Source: Phenylobacterium sp. J367 (GTDB lineage Bacteria; Pseudomonadota; Alphaproteobacteria; Caulobacterales; Caulobacteraceae). Taken from it: a DNA stretch of 64,000 nt. The notes beneath the pieces are model-generated. The model saw nothing but the letters and a program-made list of their open reading frames with translations, ran no database searches and was not told the origin of the DNA. Shown here in pieces: positions 30,729-40,055 of the stretch. The stretch is from NCBI RefSeq assembly GCF_024699985.1, contig NZ_JAJONA010000001.1, positions 1,426,001 to 1,490,000 on the forward strand, in the 5' to 3' direction. How positions within the stretch are numbered: the stretch's first letter is position 1; the number at the start of each line of letters is the position of its first letter. The translations under genes and the position numbers were made by a program.

Positions 30729-32257
30729 TCCGCGCCGGCCTCGTCGTCCTGCTGGTGCTGGCGCTGGCGGTGGCGGTGCTGGCGCTCACCGGCGATCCCG
30801 GCCGCGCCAACCTCGTCTGGCTCGGCTGGCGCGTGGACATGACGGCGGCGACCGCCGTCCTGCTCGTCGGGGCGGGCGCCCTGCTGGCCACCGTCATCTG
30901 GCGCACCCTGATCTGGATCCTGGAGGCGCCGGCCCGGTCGGAACGGGCCCGCGCCGAGGCCCGCCGCCGGCAGGCCGACGAGGTGCTGACCCGCGGCTTC
31001 CTGGCGGTGGCGGCGGGCGACGGCTCGGAAGCCCGCCGGCTGGCCGGCAAGGCCGCGGACCTCGCCGTCGAGGCCCCGGGCCTGGCCCGCATCCTCGCCG
31101 CCCAGGCCGCCGAGGCGGCCGGCGATCCGGCCGCCATGCACGCCGCCTACACCGCCATGCTCGGCCTGCCGGAGATGCGGCTGGCCGGCCACAAGGGGCT
31201 GATGCAGCTCGCCTTCAGCCAGGGCGACCGGGACGGCGGCCTGCGCCACGCGGAAGCCGCCTTCGGCGAGGCCCGGACCACCCGCTGGGCCTGGCGGGCG
31301 CTGCTCGAGGCCCGGCTGGAGATCGGCGACTGGGACGCGGCGCTCGACCTCGTGAAGCGGGCGCTCGACCGCAAGGTGGTGAGCCCGCTGGTGGCCGAGC
31401 GCGCCCGCGCGGCCCTGCTCGCCGCCCGCGCCGCCCAGCTCGAGCATGCGCCGGAGCCCCGGGCCCGCGCCGAAGCCCTGGACAGCGCCGTGGAGGCCGC
31501 CCGGCTGCAGCCGGGCTTCTCGCCCGGCGTGGTGATGGCCGCGCGCCTGCTGGCCCGGGACGGCAAGGCGCAGCGCGCGGCCGGGGCCCTGGAGGCCGCC
31601 TGGAAGGCCCAGCCGCACCCGGCGCTCTATCTCGCCTACCGGGACCTGCGGACCGACGAGACGCCGAAGGCCCGGGCCGCGCGGCTGATGGCGCTGGCCG
31701 CCGGCAACCCCGCCCACCGCGAGAGCCGCATCCTCTATGTGGAGCAGGCGCTGATCGCCGGGGACGCCGCGGGCGCCGCGGAGGCCGCCCGGGCGCTGGA
31801 CGGCGAGCCGGCGACCGCCCGCATCGCCGGCCTGATGGCGCGCGTCGCCTATGCCGGCGGCCGTCCCGACGAGGCGCGGGTCTGGATGGCGCGCGGCATG
31901 AGCGCCCCGCACGAGCCGGACTGGTCGGACCTCGATCCCGAGGGCCGGGCCTTCGCCTATCACGCGTCCGACTGGGCGCGGCTGGTGGCGACCTTCGCCG
32001 AGACCGGCGAGCTGATCCATCCGCGGCTGGAACGGCGCGAGCGCGGCCTGCCCGAGCTGCCGGAACTGCCGCTCACCTATGCCGACCAGGCGGCCCTGCT
32101 GGGCCCCGACGGCGGCGAGCCGGTGCTCTATCCGGCCCACGAGGAGCCGTTCGGCGACGACGAACCGCCGCCCGCGCCCCCGTCGGCGCCCCGGCCTGCG
32201 CCCCCAGCGCCGCGCCCCCGCGAGGCGCCGCTTGGCGAGCGGCGCGAGGTCCGCTAA
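30725..32257 (+). CDS. hemY: HemY-like tetratricopeptide membrane protein
   Basis: 510 residues, GTG 30725 overlapping the mic60 stop. Two N-terminal membrane helices (LVVLLVLALAVAVLALTGDP; ATAVLLVGAGALLATVIW) and the HemY_N domain (RTLIWILEAPARSERARAEA, GFLAVAAGDGSEARRLAGKA) lead into TPR-like helices to about residue 400, then a Pro-rich disordered tail. HemY_N proteins sit in the inner membrane; their link to haem synthesis rests on gene position. Completes the hemC-hemD-mic60-hemY operon. Confidence 0.88.
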   Translation: MIRAGLVVLLVLALAVAVLALTGDPGRANLVWLGWRVDMTAATAVLLVGAGALLATVIWRTLIWILEAPARSERARAEARRRQADEVLTRGFLAVAAGDGSEARRLAGKAADLAVEAPGLARILAAQAAEAAGDPAAMHAAYTAMLGLPEMRLAGHKGLMQLAFSQGDRDGGLRHAEAAFGEARTTRWAWRALLEARLEIGDWDAALDLVKRALDRKVVSPLVAERARAALLAARAAQLEHAPEPRARAEALDSAVEAARLQPGFSPGVVMAARLLARDGKAQRAAGALEAAWKAQPHPALYLAYRDLRTDETPKARAARLMALAAGNPAHRESRILYVEQALIAGDAAGAAEAARALDGEPATARIAGLMARVAYAGGRPDEARVWMARGMSAPHEPDWSDLDPEGRAFAYHASDWARLVATFAETGELIHPRLERRERGLPELPELPLTYADQAALLGPDGGEPVLYPAHEEPFGDDEPPPAPPSAPRPAPPAPRPREAPLGERREVR

Positions 32258-32304
32258 ATAGGCGCCTCCCGGCGGCCAGGGTCTTCCCGAGTCGCGCGAA
32301 ACGG

Positions 32305-32350
32305 GCCGCCTTAGCTCAGCCGGTAGAGCGGCGCATTCGCAATGCGTGGA
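32305..32350 (+). pseudogene. 5' half of a tRNA gene (CGC anticodon), truncated
   Basis: GCCGCCT, a normal D arm (TAGCTCAGCCGGTAGAGC) and a perfect 5-bp anticodon stem around TTCGCAA (anticodon CGC, Ala-type) are present, but no variable loop, T arm or 3' acceptor strand follows. Its 5' half resembles the intact tRNA-Thr 113 bp downstream, which points to a duplication remnant rather than a working gene. The 67 bp between the two holds nothing I recognise. Confidence 0.65.
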
Positions 32351-32417
32351 TCTATCGGGAGTCAGGGGAACTACGGAAGGGCCTTCGGCAAGCTACCAGC
32401 GCCGATTGCCTAGGAAT

Positions 32418-32493
32418 GCCGCTTTAGCTCAGCTGGTAGAGCACCTCATTCGTAATGAGGGGGTCACAGGTTCGAGTCCTGTAAGCGGCACCA
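32418..32493 (+). tRNA. tRNA-Thr (anticodon CGT)
   Basis: 76 nt with encoded CCA. Acceptor GCCGCTT pairs with AAGCGGC; D arm GCTCAGCTGGTAGAGC; anticodon stem CCTCA/TGAGG around TTCGTAA, giving CGT; T arm ACAGGTTCGAGTCCTGT. All arms pair well. Reads ACG codons, frequent in this GC-rich genome. Confidence 0.95.
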
Positions 32494-32660
32494 CTTCCTT
32501 CCTTCAGGCGTCCGGACGGCGCAGGACCTGGGGTAAAACCCGCAGCCGCTTCTCAGGCGCGGTCCGCGGGCGTTCGCGGGTTGGGCCGGATTCGGTCTTG
32601 GCCGCCGGCCTGAAAGAGTCGGATCCGTTCAGGACCTACGACTGCCAGGGAGCGGTTTCC

Positions 32661-32957
32661 ATGATGCACGTCCTTCGGAACCTCGGCCTCGTCGGCGCGT
32701 CGGCCGGCGCGCTCGTGGCGCTCAGCGCCTGCGCCACCGTGGAATCGGTGGAGCGGGCCCAGGCCACGGCGGACCAGGCCTTGTCGGCGGCGCAGGCCGC
32801 CCAGGCCTCGGCCGACCGGGCGCAGGCGTCCGCGGACGCCGCCGGCCAGGCGGCGCAGCGGGCCCAGTCCTCGGCCGACGCCGCCAACGCCGCCGCCCAG
32901 GCGGCCGCCGCGGAGGCGGCGCGGCTGCGCGAGGCGAGGGCCGGCGAGCGCGGCTGA
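32661..32957 (+). CDS. Small Ala-rich Lpp-like lipoprotein
   Basis: 98 residues from ATG 32661 (a second ATG is the next codon). Lipoprotein signal with lipobox ALSAC, then about 70 residues of Ala/Gln/Ser/Asp-rich helix (ERAQATADQALSAAQAAQAS, DAAGQAAQRAQSSADAANAA) with a regular seven-residue spacing, as in trimeric Lpp-type coiled coils. Likely an outer-membrane lipoprotein; no terminal Lys for peptidoglycan linkage is seen, so a covalent tether is doubtful. Confidence 0.75.
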   Translation: MMHVLRNLGLVGASAGALVALSACATVESVERAQATADQALSAAQAAQASADRAQASADAAGQAAQRAQSSADAANAAAQAAAAEAARLREARAGERG

Positions 32958-32962
32958 CCGGC

Positions 32963-33427
32963 TCAGGCCGCCGCGTCGGTCTCGGCCAAGGCGGTCTCGG
33001 GCAGGGCGGTGTCGAGGTCGAGCAGGGTGACGATCTCGGTCTCGAGCGTGATGACGCCGCGGACGAAGTCGGCATCGCCGGAGCCGAGGTCGGGGGCGGC
33101 CTGGATCTGGGCGGCGTCGACGGTGATGATGTCGCAGACCGCATCGACGAGCAGGCCGACGGGGCGGCCGGCGAGCTCGGCGACGACCACCACCGAGGAG
33201 GCGTCGGGGGTGCGCGGCGGCAGGCCGAGGCGGCCGGAGAGGTCGAGCACCGGCAGCACCGTGCCGCGCAGGTTGATCATGCCCAGGACGTAGGAGGGGG
33301 CGTGCGGCAGGGGCGTGGAGGCCGTCCAGCCGCGGATCTCGCGGACCTTCATGATGTCGAGGGCGAACATCTGCTCGCCGACCCGGATGGAGATCAGCTC
33401 ACGCGCGCCGGCGGTGTCGGCGCCCAT
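32963..33427 (-). CDS. cheW: CheW chemotaxis coupling protein
   Basis: 154 residues from ATG 33427, which overlaps the TGA of the chemoreceptor gene. The two SH3-like lobes show ELISIRVGEQMFALDIMKVR, PSYVLGMINLRGTVLPVLDL, VGLLVDAVCDIITV and DFVRGVITLETEIVTLLDLD, all canonical. CheW links receptors to the CheA kinase at the inner membrane. The coupling to the receptor gene suggests co-production in a set ratio; no cheA is in the window. Confidence 0.93.
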   Translation of the reverse strand: MGADTAGARELISIRVGEQMFALDIMKVREIRGWTASTPLPHAPSYVLGMINLRGTVLPVLDLSGRLGLPPRTPDASSVVVVAELAGRPVGLLVDAVCDIITVDAAQIQAAPDLGSGDADFVRGVITLETEIVTLLDLDTALPETALAETDAAA

Positions 33428-35347
33428 CAGAACTCCTCCCAGCTGTCGGCGTCGGCCTGAGGCTCGGGCTTGCGCGCGGCCGCGCCGGAGCCGGTCGACA
33501 CGGTCCGCATCTGAGCGACCGGGGCGGAGGTGCGGGCCGGGGCGCGGGCCGGCGGGGCCTGGTGGGCGGTCTCGCCCACCTGGAAGCGGCCGATCAGCCG
33601 CGACAGCTCCTCGGCCTCCTGGGCGAGGCTGTGGCTGGCGGCGGTGGACTGCTCGACCATGGCGGCGTTCTGCTGGGTCACCTGGTCCATCTGGTTCACC
33701 GCGGTGTTCACCTGATGCAGGCCGGTGGCCTGCTCCTGGGCCGAGGCGGCGATCTCGGAGACGACGGTGGTGATGTCGGCCACCTGGGCGGCGATGCGGG
33801 TCAGCGCCTCGCCGGTCTCGCCCACCAGGGTGACGCCCTGGCCGACCTGGTCGGTGGAGGCCGAGATCAGGGTCTTGATCTCCTTGGCGGCGTCGGCCGA
33901 GCGCTGGGCCAGCGCGCGGACTTCCGAGGCGACGACCGCGAAGCCCTTGCCGGCGTCGCCCGCGCGGGCGGCTTCCACCCCGGCGTTCAGCGCCAGCAGG
34001 TTCGTCTGGAAGGCGATCTCGTCGATCACCCCGATAATCTGGCCGATCTGGCCGGACGACTTCTCGATCCCGGTCATCGCCTCGACGGCCTGGCGGACCA
34101 CCTCGCTCGAGCGCTCGGCGTCGGACTTGGCGGTGTTGACCACGTCGCGGGCGTGGTTGGCGCCCTCGGCGGTCTTGCGGACCGTGGCGGTGATCTGATC
34201 GAGCGCCGCGGCGGGTCTCCTCCAGGCTCGCGGCCTGCTGCTCGGTGCGCTTGGAGAGGTCGTCGGCCGCCTGGCTGATCTCGTCGGTGCCCGAGCGCAT
34301 GCCGCGGACGTTGCCGGAGATCACCTTCAGGGTGTCCTGCAGCTGGCCCATGGCGCCGTTGAAGTCGGTGCGCAGCTTCTCGTACTCGCCGGCGAACGGC
34401 TGCTCGATGCGGAACACCAGGTCGCCGGCCGAGAGCTTCTCCAGCCCGGTGGCGAGGTTCTGCACCACCTGGGCGAGCTGGCGGGCGGCCTCGGCCTTGG
34501 CCTCCTCCTGCCGCTTCCGCTCCTCCTCGGCCTGCCTGGCCTGCTCGGCGGTCATGCCCTCCAGCCGCAGCTTCTCGATCGCCGCGTCCTTGAAGGTCTG
34601 CACCGCTCCGGCCATCTCGCCGATCTCGTCCTTGCGGCCCGTCCCCGGGATCGCAACCGTGTTGTCGCCGTCCGCCAGCTTGCGCATGACGGAGGTCATC
34701 TCGGTCACGGGGCCGGCGATGCTGCGCGCCAGGAGCCAACCCATGGCGATCGCGATCAGGGCCGACAGCGCGCCGCCGATCGCCAGCGCCAGACGGGTGA
34801 TCGCCACCGACTGGTCGGTCGCCGCCGCCTCCACGTCGGACCAGGTGTCGACCGCCTGGCTCGCGGCCGCCGACGCCTTGCGGTAGGCGTCGAGGCTGCC
34901 GCCGGTGCGGGCGTTCTCCAGCGCTTGGCCATAGGTCGCCGGGTCGCTCATCAACTGGACCTGCGGCTCGATATAGCCGGTCTGGAAGTCGGCCTCGGCG
35001 CCCTTCATCGTGGCGAGCGCCGCGAGGATCGGCGGCTGGTCCGCCGCCAGCTCTTCCGCGCGGGCCATTTCCTTCAGGAAGCGCTCGCGCGCCCCGACGA
35101 CGGCCTTGCGGTGCTTGTCGCTCGCGGTGAGGATCAGGCCCCGGAGGCTGGAATTCTGCTCGAAGAGCGCAGCCTCGGCCCGCGCCATGGCGACCTGAAG
35201 TTCGAACGAGGCCGCGTCGCGCTGGTTGACGGCCTCGACGCGCACGCTCTGCACGAAGAGCACGAGGCTCTGGATGGCCATGACGGCCACGAGGGTCGCG
35301 AAAGCGACCATCAGCTTCCGCGAGATCTTCAGGTTGTCCAAGAGCAC
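33427..35347 (-). CDS. Methyl-accepting chemotaxis protein, frame-interrupted
   Basis: GTG start at 35347. One membrane helix near the N-terminus, a periplasmic helical sensor domain (residues ~30-190), a second helix ([20 protein letters not shown]), HAMP ([20 protein letters not shown] and a second HAMP-like block), and the signalling hairpin [20 protein letters not shown]. One extra base in GGG 34213-34215 breaks the frame at SLEET/AAALDQI. Joined length about 639. The last residues SWEEF resemble the CheR/CheB-tethering pentapeptide. The ligand cannot be read. Forms an operon with cheW. Confidence 0.92.
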
Positions 35348-35606
35348 GCCGTAGCCCCCCGATGTTGGATGCAGTCTTATGGGGAGCGATAATCGGAACC
35401 GGCTTTAAAAAAGATTAGTGATGACCGGTCCGGAAAGTATCCGTCACGTCAAACCCAATGCTTAGCCGAATAACCACCGGCAGAACCGAGCGCCATGGAC
35501 TTGATCTACGCAGGGATATGGGCCGAAACACTCGCGAATTGCGGAGGCTGAACTAAGCCGGCTAAGCGATCGTGCTATATTGTCGCATACCCGACATAAG
35601 GTGCGG

Positions 35607-36005
35607 TCAGCCCGCGCAGGTCGTGAGGTTGACGGACGGCGCTTCGGTTCGGGTCCAGGCGTCGCCGGCCTTAGAGAAGGTCGCGAAGGCGGAGCCGGGC
35701 CGGCCCTCGGCGCCCTTGCCGGTGAAGGTCATGGCGGAGACGAGCTTGGCGGTGACGCCCTGGGCCTGTTCCTCGGGCGTGATCGTGCGCTCGGCCTTGC
35801 AGGTGACCTGGAACGACTCGCAGCCGGCGCCGTCGACCTTCGTGGCGCAGCTCGGGTTCGTCGCCTCGATGTCCGTCCGCCAGGCGGAGATCTGCTGGTC
35901 GAGGCCGGCGAAACGGTCGTCGCCGGACGCGGTCGAGGCCGTGTCGGCGCCGCTGCAGGCGGCGAGGAGGGCGAGGGGCGCGAGGGCGGCGGCGAAGGTC
36001 TTCAA
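35607..36005 (-). CDS. Hypothetical lipoprotein
   Basis: 132 residues. Signal peptide and lipobox LLAAC (Cys near residue 17), then SGADTASTASGDDRFAGLDQ. Four further cysteines (NPSCATKV, GCESF, TCKAE and the C-terminal TTCAG) may form disulfides. I do not recognise the family. Divergent from the acyltransferase gene. The 260 bp downstream of its end, before the chemoreceptor start, are AT-richer than usual and contain no gene I can support. Confidence 0.65.
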   Translation of the reverse strand: MKTFAAALAPLALLAACSGADTASTASGDDRFAGLDQQISAWRTDIEATNPSCATKVDGAGCESFQVTCKAERTITPEEQAQGVTAKLVSAMTFTGKGAEGRPGSAFATFSKAGDAWTRTEAPSVNLTTCAG

Positions 36006-36203
36006 GGCTCAGGCTCCGGAAGGCGGGGACGCCGCCATAACGGATGAATCATGGCGACGGGATGACGGAACGCGTCTCCCCGGTCCAAAACCGCCGGCCT
36101 GCGCCGTTTCCGACGTGACCCCGGTCATGGAGCCGCAAAAAGTTGCGAGCGCCTCGCAGAACCCTGGTTGATCGAAGCTCGGCCTTGGCTAGGGTCCGGC
36201 CCG

Positions 36204-37412
36204 ATGCCGACGCCCGCAGCCCCCCTGATTCCCCGGTCGTCCGGCCGCCCTCCGCCCTCAAGGGCCAGCGCCTGGCGTCCGTCGACCTGCTGCGCGGCAT
36301 GGCCATGGTGCTCATGGTGCTGGACCATGTGCGCGACTTCTTCCACGACCAGGCGCTGATCTTCGATCCGCTTGACCCGCAGCGCAGCTATCCGCTGCTC
36401 TTCGCCACCCGCTGGATCACCCACTTCTGCGCGCCGGTCTTCGTGTTCCTGGCCGGGGTCTCGGCCTGGCTGCAGTTCGCCCGCGGCAAGACCCGGGGCG
36501 AGCTCTCGCGCTTCCTGCTGACCCGGGGCCTGTGGCTGGTGGCCATGGAGCTGACGGTGATCGGTTTCGGCTGGCACTGGCGGCTCGACTTCCTGTTCCT
36601 GCAGGTGATCTGGGCGATCGGCTGGTCGATGGTCGCCCTGGCCGGCCTCGTCTGGCTGCCGTGGAAGGCGGTGCTGGCGATCGGCGTGATCGTCCTGGCG
36701 GGCCACAACCTGCTCGACGGGGTGCAGGCGGCCGAGCTCGGGCGGCTCGGCGTCTGGTGGGCGCTGCTGCACCAGCAGGCCCCTCGTGCTGGGCGGCCAG
36801 CTCTGGGGCCTGATCGCCTATCCGCTGCTGCCCTGGTTCGGGATCATGGCGCTGGGCTACGGCATGGGCCCGGGCTTCCTGCTGCCCCGGCGCCGGCGCC
36901 ACACCCTGATGATCGGGGTCGGCGGGGCGATGGTCCTGCTGTTCCTCGTGCTCCGGGGCAGCCGGATCTACGGCGACCCCGACGCCTGGAGCCTGCAGGC
37001 CAGCGACATCCGCACGACCATGGATTTCCTGGCCACCACGAAGTATCCGCCGAGCCTGCTCTACGCCTGCATGACGCTGGGGCCGGCCCTGCTCGTCCTC
37101 CCGGCGCTGGAGCGGCTGCGGGGCCGGTGGGCCGAGCCCTGGGCGACCTTCGGGGCGGTGCCGTTCTTCTTCTACATCGCCCACATCTACCTGGTGCACG
37201 CCGCCGCCACCCTGCTCAGCCTGGCGCAGGGCTATGGCGTCTGGGGGATCGCGGACCTGTTCCGGCGGGGCCAGGACCTGCAGGGCTACGGCCTGCCGCT
37301 CGCCTATGTCTACGCCATCTGGATCGCCGCCGTGGCCGCCCTCTACCTGCCCTGCCGCTGGTTCGCCGGCGTGAAGCGCCGCCACCCGGGCGGGCTGCTG
37401 TCCTACTTCTAG
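36204..37412 (+). CDS. DUF1624/HGSNAT-type membrane acyltransferase-like protein, frame-interrupted
   Basis: About 402 residues with ten or so membrane helices. The N-terminal RLASVDLLRGMAMVLMVLDH, followed by VRDFFHD, and FCAPVFVFLAGVSAWLQFAR are the heparan-alpha-glucosaminide N-acetyltransferase/DUF1624 signature with its active-site His. ATG 36204 needs one base added to the C6 run 36220-36225; the frame breaks again at the C4 run 36780-36783 (one base extra) before LVLGGQLWGLIAYPL. The stop shares CTAG at 37409-37412 with the convergent sirtuin gene. Transfer of an acyl group across the inner membrane is inferred from family. Confidence 0.78.
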
Positions 37413-38150
37413 GCCGGCACGGCCTCGGAGCGTCGGCCCGATCTCGTCGTGCAGCACGAGGTCGGCGTAGGGGTCGAGCTCGGTGGGTTCGCGGTTGACG
37501 ATGGCCAGCGTCGCGCCGTTGCGCTTGGCGATCAGCGGGAAGCCGGCGGCCGGATAGACCACCAGCGACGAGCCCAGGACGATGAACAGGTCGCAGGCCA
37601 GGGTCTCTTCCTCGGCGCGCTGCATGGGCCCCTCCGGCATCGACTGGCCGAAGGAGATGGTCGCGGTCTTCACGAGGCCGCCGCACGACCGGCAGTAGGG
37701 GATCTCGCCGGCCTTCAGGAAGCCCTCCTTCAGGTCGGCGAGCTCGTGGCGTTCGGCGCATTCCAGGCAGGACGCGTAGGTGGCGTTGCCGTGCAGCTCG
37801 ATGACCTTGTCCGGCGGCACGCCCGAGTCCTGGTGCAGGTTGTCGACGTTCTGGGTGATCACCGCGCTGACCTTGCCGCGGGCCACGAGCCGGGCGACCG
37901 CGTGGTGGCCGGCGTTGGGCTGGCGGCCCGTCCAGCCGGCCTTGCCGGTGAAGGCGCGTTCCCAGGCCTCGCGGCGTTTCGCCGGGTCGGACACGAAGTC
38001 CTGGAAGTAGATCGGCTTCATCCGGCTCCACACGCCACCGGGCGAGCGGAAGTCGGGGATGCCGGATTCCGTGGAGATGCCGGCGCCGGTGAACACCACG
38101 GCGCGGCGGCTGTCGGCGATCAGGCGGGCGAGGGCTTGGCGGCTGTCCAT
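37409..38150 (-). CDS. cobB: NAD-dependent protein deacylase (sirtuin), 3' frame-interrupted
   Basis: GAGISTESGIPDFRSPGGVW near residue 22, ITQNVDNLHQDSG near 100, the catalytic His in VIELHGNATYASC, two zinc-binding Cys pairs (CLEC and CRSC), VVYPAAGFPLIA and IVNREPTELDPYADLVLHDE. The frame runs on far past the family end; one extra base near 37427 exposes EAVPA and a TAG at 37409-37411, giving about 246 residues. It removes acyl groups from lysines, for example of Acs. Convergent with the acyltransferase gene. Confidence 0.9.
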
Positions 38151-38214
38151 GTCCCCAATGTCGGTCGGACAGGCGGACTTCGCCAGTCCCGGGCGATGCG
38201 AAGGGGGGTGGGGA

Positions 38215-38268
38215 CGACCGGCCCGGCCGCTGTCGGGGGGATGCCAGGGGGATGGGCCGGGCCGGTCG
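38215..38268. terminator. Strong GC stem-loop between yggU and cobB
   Basis: Perfect 14-bp arms, 38215-38228 and 38255-38268 (CGACCGGCCCGGCC and its complement), around a 26-nt loop. It lies downstream of the yggU stop (on the minus strand) and upstream of cobB. No U tract follows, so a factor-dependent end or an mRNA-stability role is as likely as intrinsic termination. Confidence 0.35.
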
Positions 38269-38323
38269 CGCGCCGCTCGTGTCCGACAGGCAAGTCGTTG
38301 AGCGACGCCCTATCAACCGTCCA

Positions 38324-38635
38324 TCAAATGATCGGGTTCCGGCGTTCGGCGATTCTGTCCGGGCACGGTCCGAAAGCCCGGTCGAGATCGGCGGCCTCGA
38401 CGCCGTCGGCCTCCACCTGCTTCACCCGCGCGGTCTCGCCGCGGACGATGCGCAGGGCGGACTTCGGCCGGGAGAGCGCCCTGGCCAGGAGGGCGACGAC
38501 GGCGGCGTTGGCCTGGCCCTCGGCGGCCGCGGCGGCGACCCGCACCTTCAGCACCGGCCGCCCGGCTTCGTCGGCGGTCCAGCCGTCGACCGCGTCGCGC
38601 CCGCCGCGGGGCGTCACCCGCACGGCGAACCGCAC
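38324..38635 (-). CDS. DUF167 (YggU) family protein
   Basis: About 103 residues from a GTG at 38635: RFAVRVTPRGGRDAVDGW, then VLKVRVAAAAAEGQANAAVV and LLARALSRPKSALRIVRGET, the DUF167 pattern. In this sequence it is continuous in frame with the yggT ORF upstream, which reads as a YggT-YggU fusion of 228 residues. In most relatives they are separate genes, and one base added near 38667 gives YggT its own stop, so I list two genes. Function of DUF167 is unknown. Confidence 0.75.
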   Translation of the reverse strand: MRFAVRVTPRGGRDAVDGWTADEAGRPVLKVRVAAAAAEGQANAAVVALLARALSRPKSALRIVRGETARVKQVEADGVEAADLDRAFGPCPDRIAERRNPII

Positions 38636-38639
38636 GGGA

Positions 38640-38956
38640 TCAGTAGGCGACGGCGCCGACGAGGGGCCCCTCAGCGCCGGCAGCAGGATGTCGCGCAGGC
38701 CGACCAGCACCAGGATCGCGACGATCGGGCTGATGTCGACGCCGCCCAGCGACGGGATGAACCGCCGGAAGGGCCGCAGCACCGGGGCGGTCACCGCGTC
38801 GAGGAAGCGGGTGACGTTGTAGACGAACCGGTTGCGCAGGTTGATCACGTCGAAGGCCACCAGCCACGACAGGATCGCGCTGATGATGATCGCCCAGATC
38901 AGCAGGCCGAGCAGGCCGCCCACGATGAAGAAGATGAAGTTGATGAGTGCGACCAT
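38640..38956 (-). CDS. YggT family membrane protein, 3' frame-interrupted
   Basis: MVALINFIFFIVGGLLGLLI from ATG 38956, one or two membrane helices, LSWLVAFDVINLRNRFVYNV, then APVLRPFRRFIPSLGGVDIS and a second hydrophobic segment SPIVAILVLVGLRDILLP. One base missing near 38667 keeps the frame open into the DUF167 gene; restored, it ends LRGPLVGAVAY at TGA 38640-38642 (about 105 residues). YggT proteins are linked to cell division and osmotic tolerance in some bacteria. Confidence 0.75.
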
Positions 38957-39074
38957 CGTGTCCTGTCCCGCGTCCCTATGGGCTTCTAACCGGCTTTGCG
39001 CCGCAGGCAAGGCGCCGCACCGCGGGAGAGGCGCTTGACAGGCCCCCGCCGATAGGGCTATTCCGCGCCTTCCT

Positions 39075-39150
39075 GGGGCCGTAGCTCAGTTGGTAGAGCG
39101 CCTCGTTCGCAATGAGGAGGTCAGGGGTTCGACTCCCCTCGGCTCCACCA
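39075..39150 (+). tRNA. tRNA-Ala (anticodon CGC)
   Basis: 76 nt with encoded CCA. Acceptor GGGGCCG pairs with CGGCTCC (one G-U), D arm GCTCAGTTGGTAGAGC, anticodon stem CCTCG/TGAGG around TTCGCAA, giving CGC, T arm AGGGGTTCGACTCCCCT. Reads GCG. Confidence 0.95.
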
Positions 39151-39171
39151 GGAACCTTCCCGACAGACGAT

Positions 39172-39561
39172 CTAGTGCGCCGGCGGCTCGGACGTCCGCG
39201 CCTCGGACGCCCGCGCCTCGGGGCGTTTCGGGCCACGCAGCGACTCGGTGAACGAGCGGGTGGCGCGCTCGAAGGCCCGGGCCATCTGGTCGCGGCCCTC
39301 GGCGGCGCTGGAGACCGCGGCGATCGCCACCGGCTTCAGCTTCCTGCCGGCCTTCGCGCCCACCTTGGCGGCGGCCTTGCGGGTCTTCGAGCCGGGCTTG
39401 GCCTCGTGCAGGGCGAGCGCCGTGCCGGCGGCCAGCAGGGCCTCGGCGATCACCGCCTTGCCGCTCTGGGTGGCGGCCAGGTCCTTCAGGCTGCGGCGCA
39501 CGCTCTTGGGCACCTTCACCCCCGCGATCTTGCGGGGGACCTTGTTCTGCTTCCTGGCCAT
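39172..39561 (-). CDS. Basic hypothetical protein
   Basis: 129 residues, very basic at the start ([40 protein letters not shown]) with an Ala-rich helix ([15 protein letters not shown]) and another Lys/Ala-rich stretch. ATG 39561 follows a GGAG-type site. The Lys/Arg/Ala composition resembles nucleic-acid-binding helices, but no domain is recognisable. It lies convergent with the tRNA-Ala gene and ends 22 bp from it. Confidence 0.6.
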   Translation of the reverse strand: MARKQNKVPRKIAGVKVPKSVRRSLKDLAATQSGKAVIAEALLAAGTALALHEAKPGSKTRKAAAKVGAKAGRKLKPVAIAAVSSAAEGRDQMARAFERATRSFTESLRGPKRPEARASEARTSEPPAH

Positions 39562-39797
39562 CTGCGGCTCCTGGCTGTCTTCCCTGATGAAAGCGGTGAA
39601 CCCGCGCGGAGTTTCCGACCCGAGCCTCCCCCCGAACGGTCCCGGCCGACAGTCGGGATCATTCCCTAGGGGGCGACCCGGAGGCGCGGGCGAACGCCTC
39701 CGTGTCGGCCCGGAGGCGAAGCGCCGGACCCGGGGTGGTAGTTTCCGGGTTCACCGACCGGGGCTCGAGCCCCCGCCGTTTCAGGAGTCCCGCCGCC

Positions 39798-39983
39798 TTG
39801 GCCCTCAGTCACACCTACGAACTCTACCTGCACAAGGACGACGAGCCGCCGCGGTTCGAGCCGCTGACCTGCACGGACGAGGTCGAGCTGCTCGCGGCCA
39901 TGCGCCGGCTGATCGACGAGCGCCGGCTGAAGTCCGTGGAGGCCTGGCGTCTGGGCGAGCAGGTGATGGTGCTGGCCGGCTGA
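39798..39983 (+). CDS. Small hypothetical protein
   Basis: 61 residues with TTG start at 39798 preceded by CAGGAG (MALSHTYELYLHKDDEPPRF). The composition is ordinary soluble protein: an N-terminal strand, an acidic middle and a helix (EVELLAAMRRLIDERRLKSV) followed by EAWRLGEQVMVLAG. No family recognised. It lies 70 bp before the phosphatase gene on the same strand. Confidence 0.55.
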   Translation: MALSHTYELYLHKDDEPPRFEPLTCTDEVELLAAMRRLIDERRLKSVEAWRLGEQVMVLAG

Positions 39984-40055
39984 GCCCAGGCGCCGCGTTG
40001 CTGGGCGGGGCGGTCGCGCCTATGGTCCGGCCGCAACCTGACGGGACCTGAGACC

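Noticed and set aside
32305..32493. A split tRNA or a tRNA with an intron
   Set aside because: The downstream tRNA is complete and has its own first half, and nothing after 32350 supplies a second half that pairs with GCCGCCT.
35348..35606. Gene or small RNA in the AT-richer gap before the chemoreceptor
   Set aside because: No start with ribosome site, no hairpin-plus-U-tract and no recognisable promoter pair; nothing I can support.
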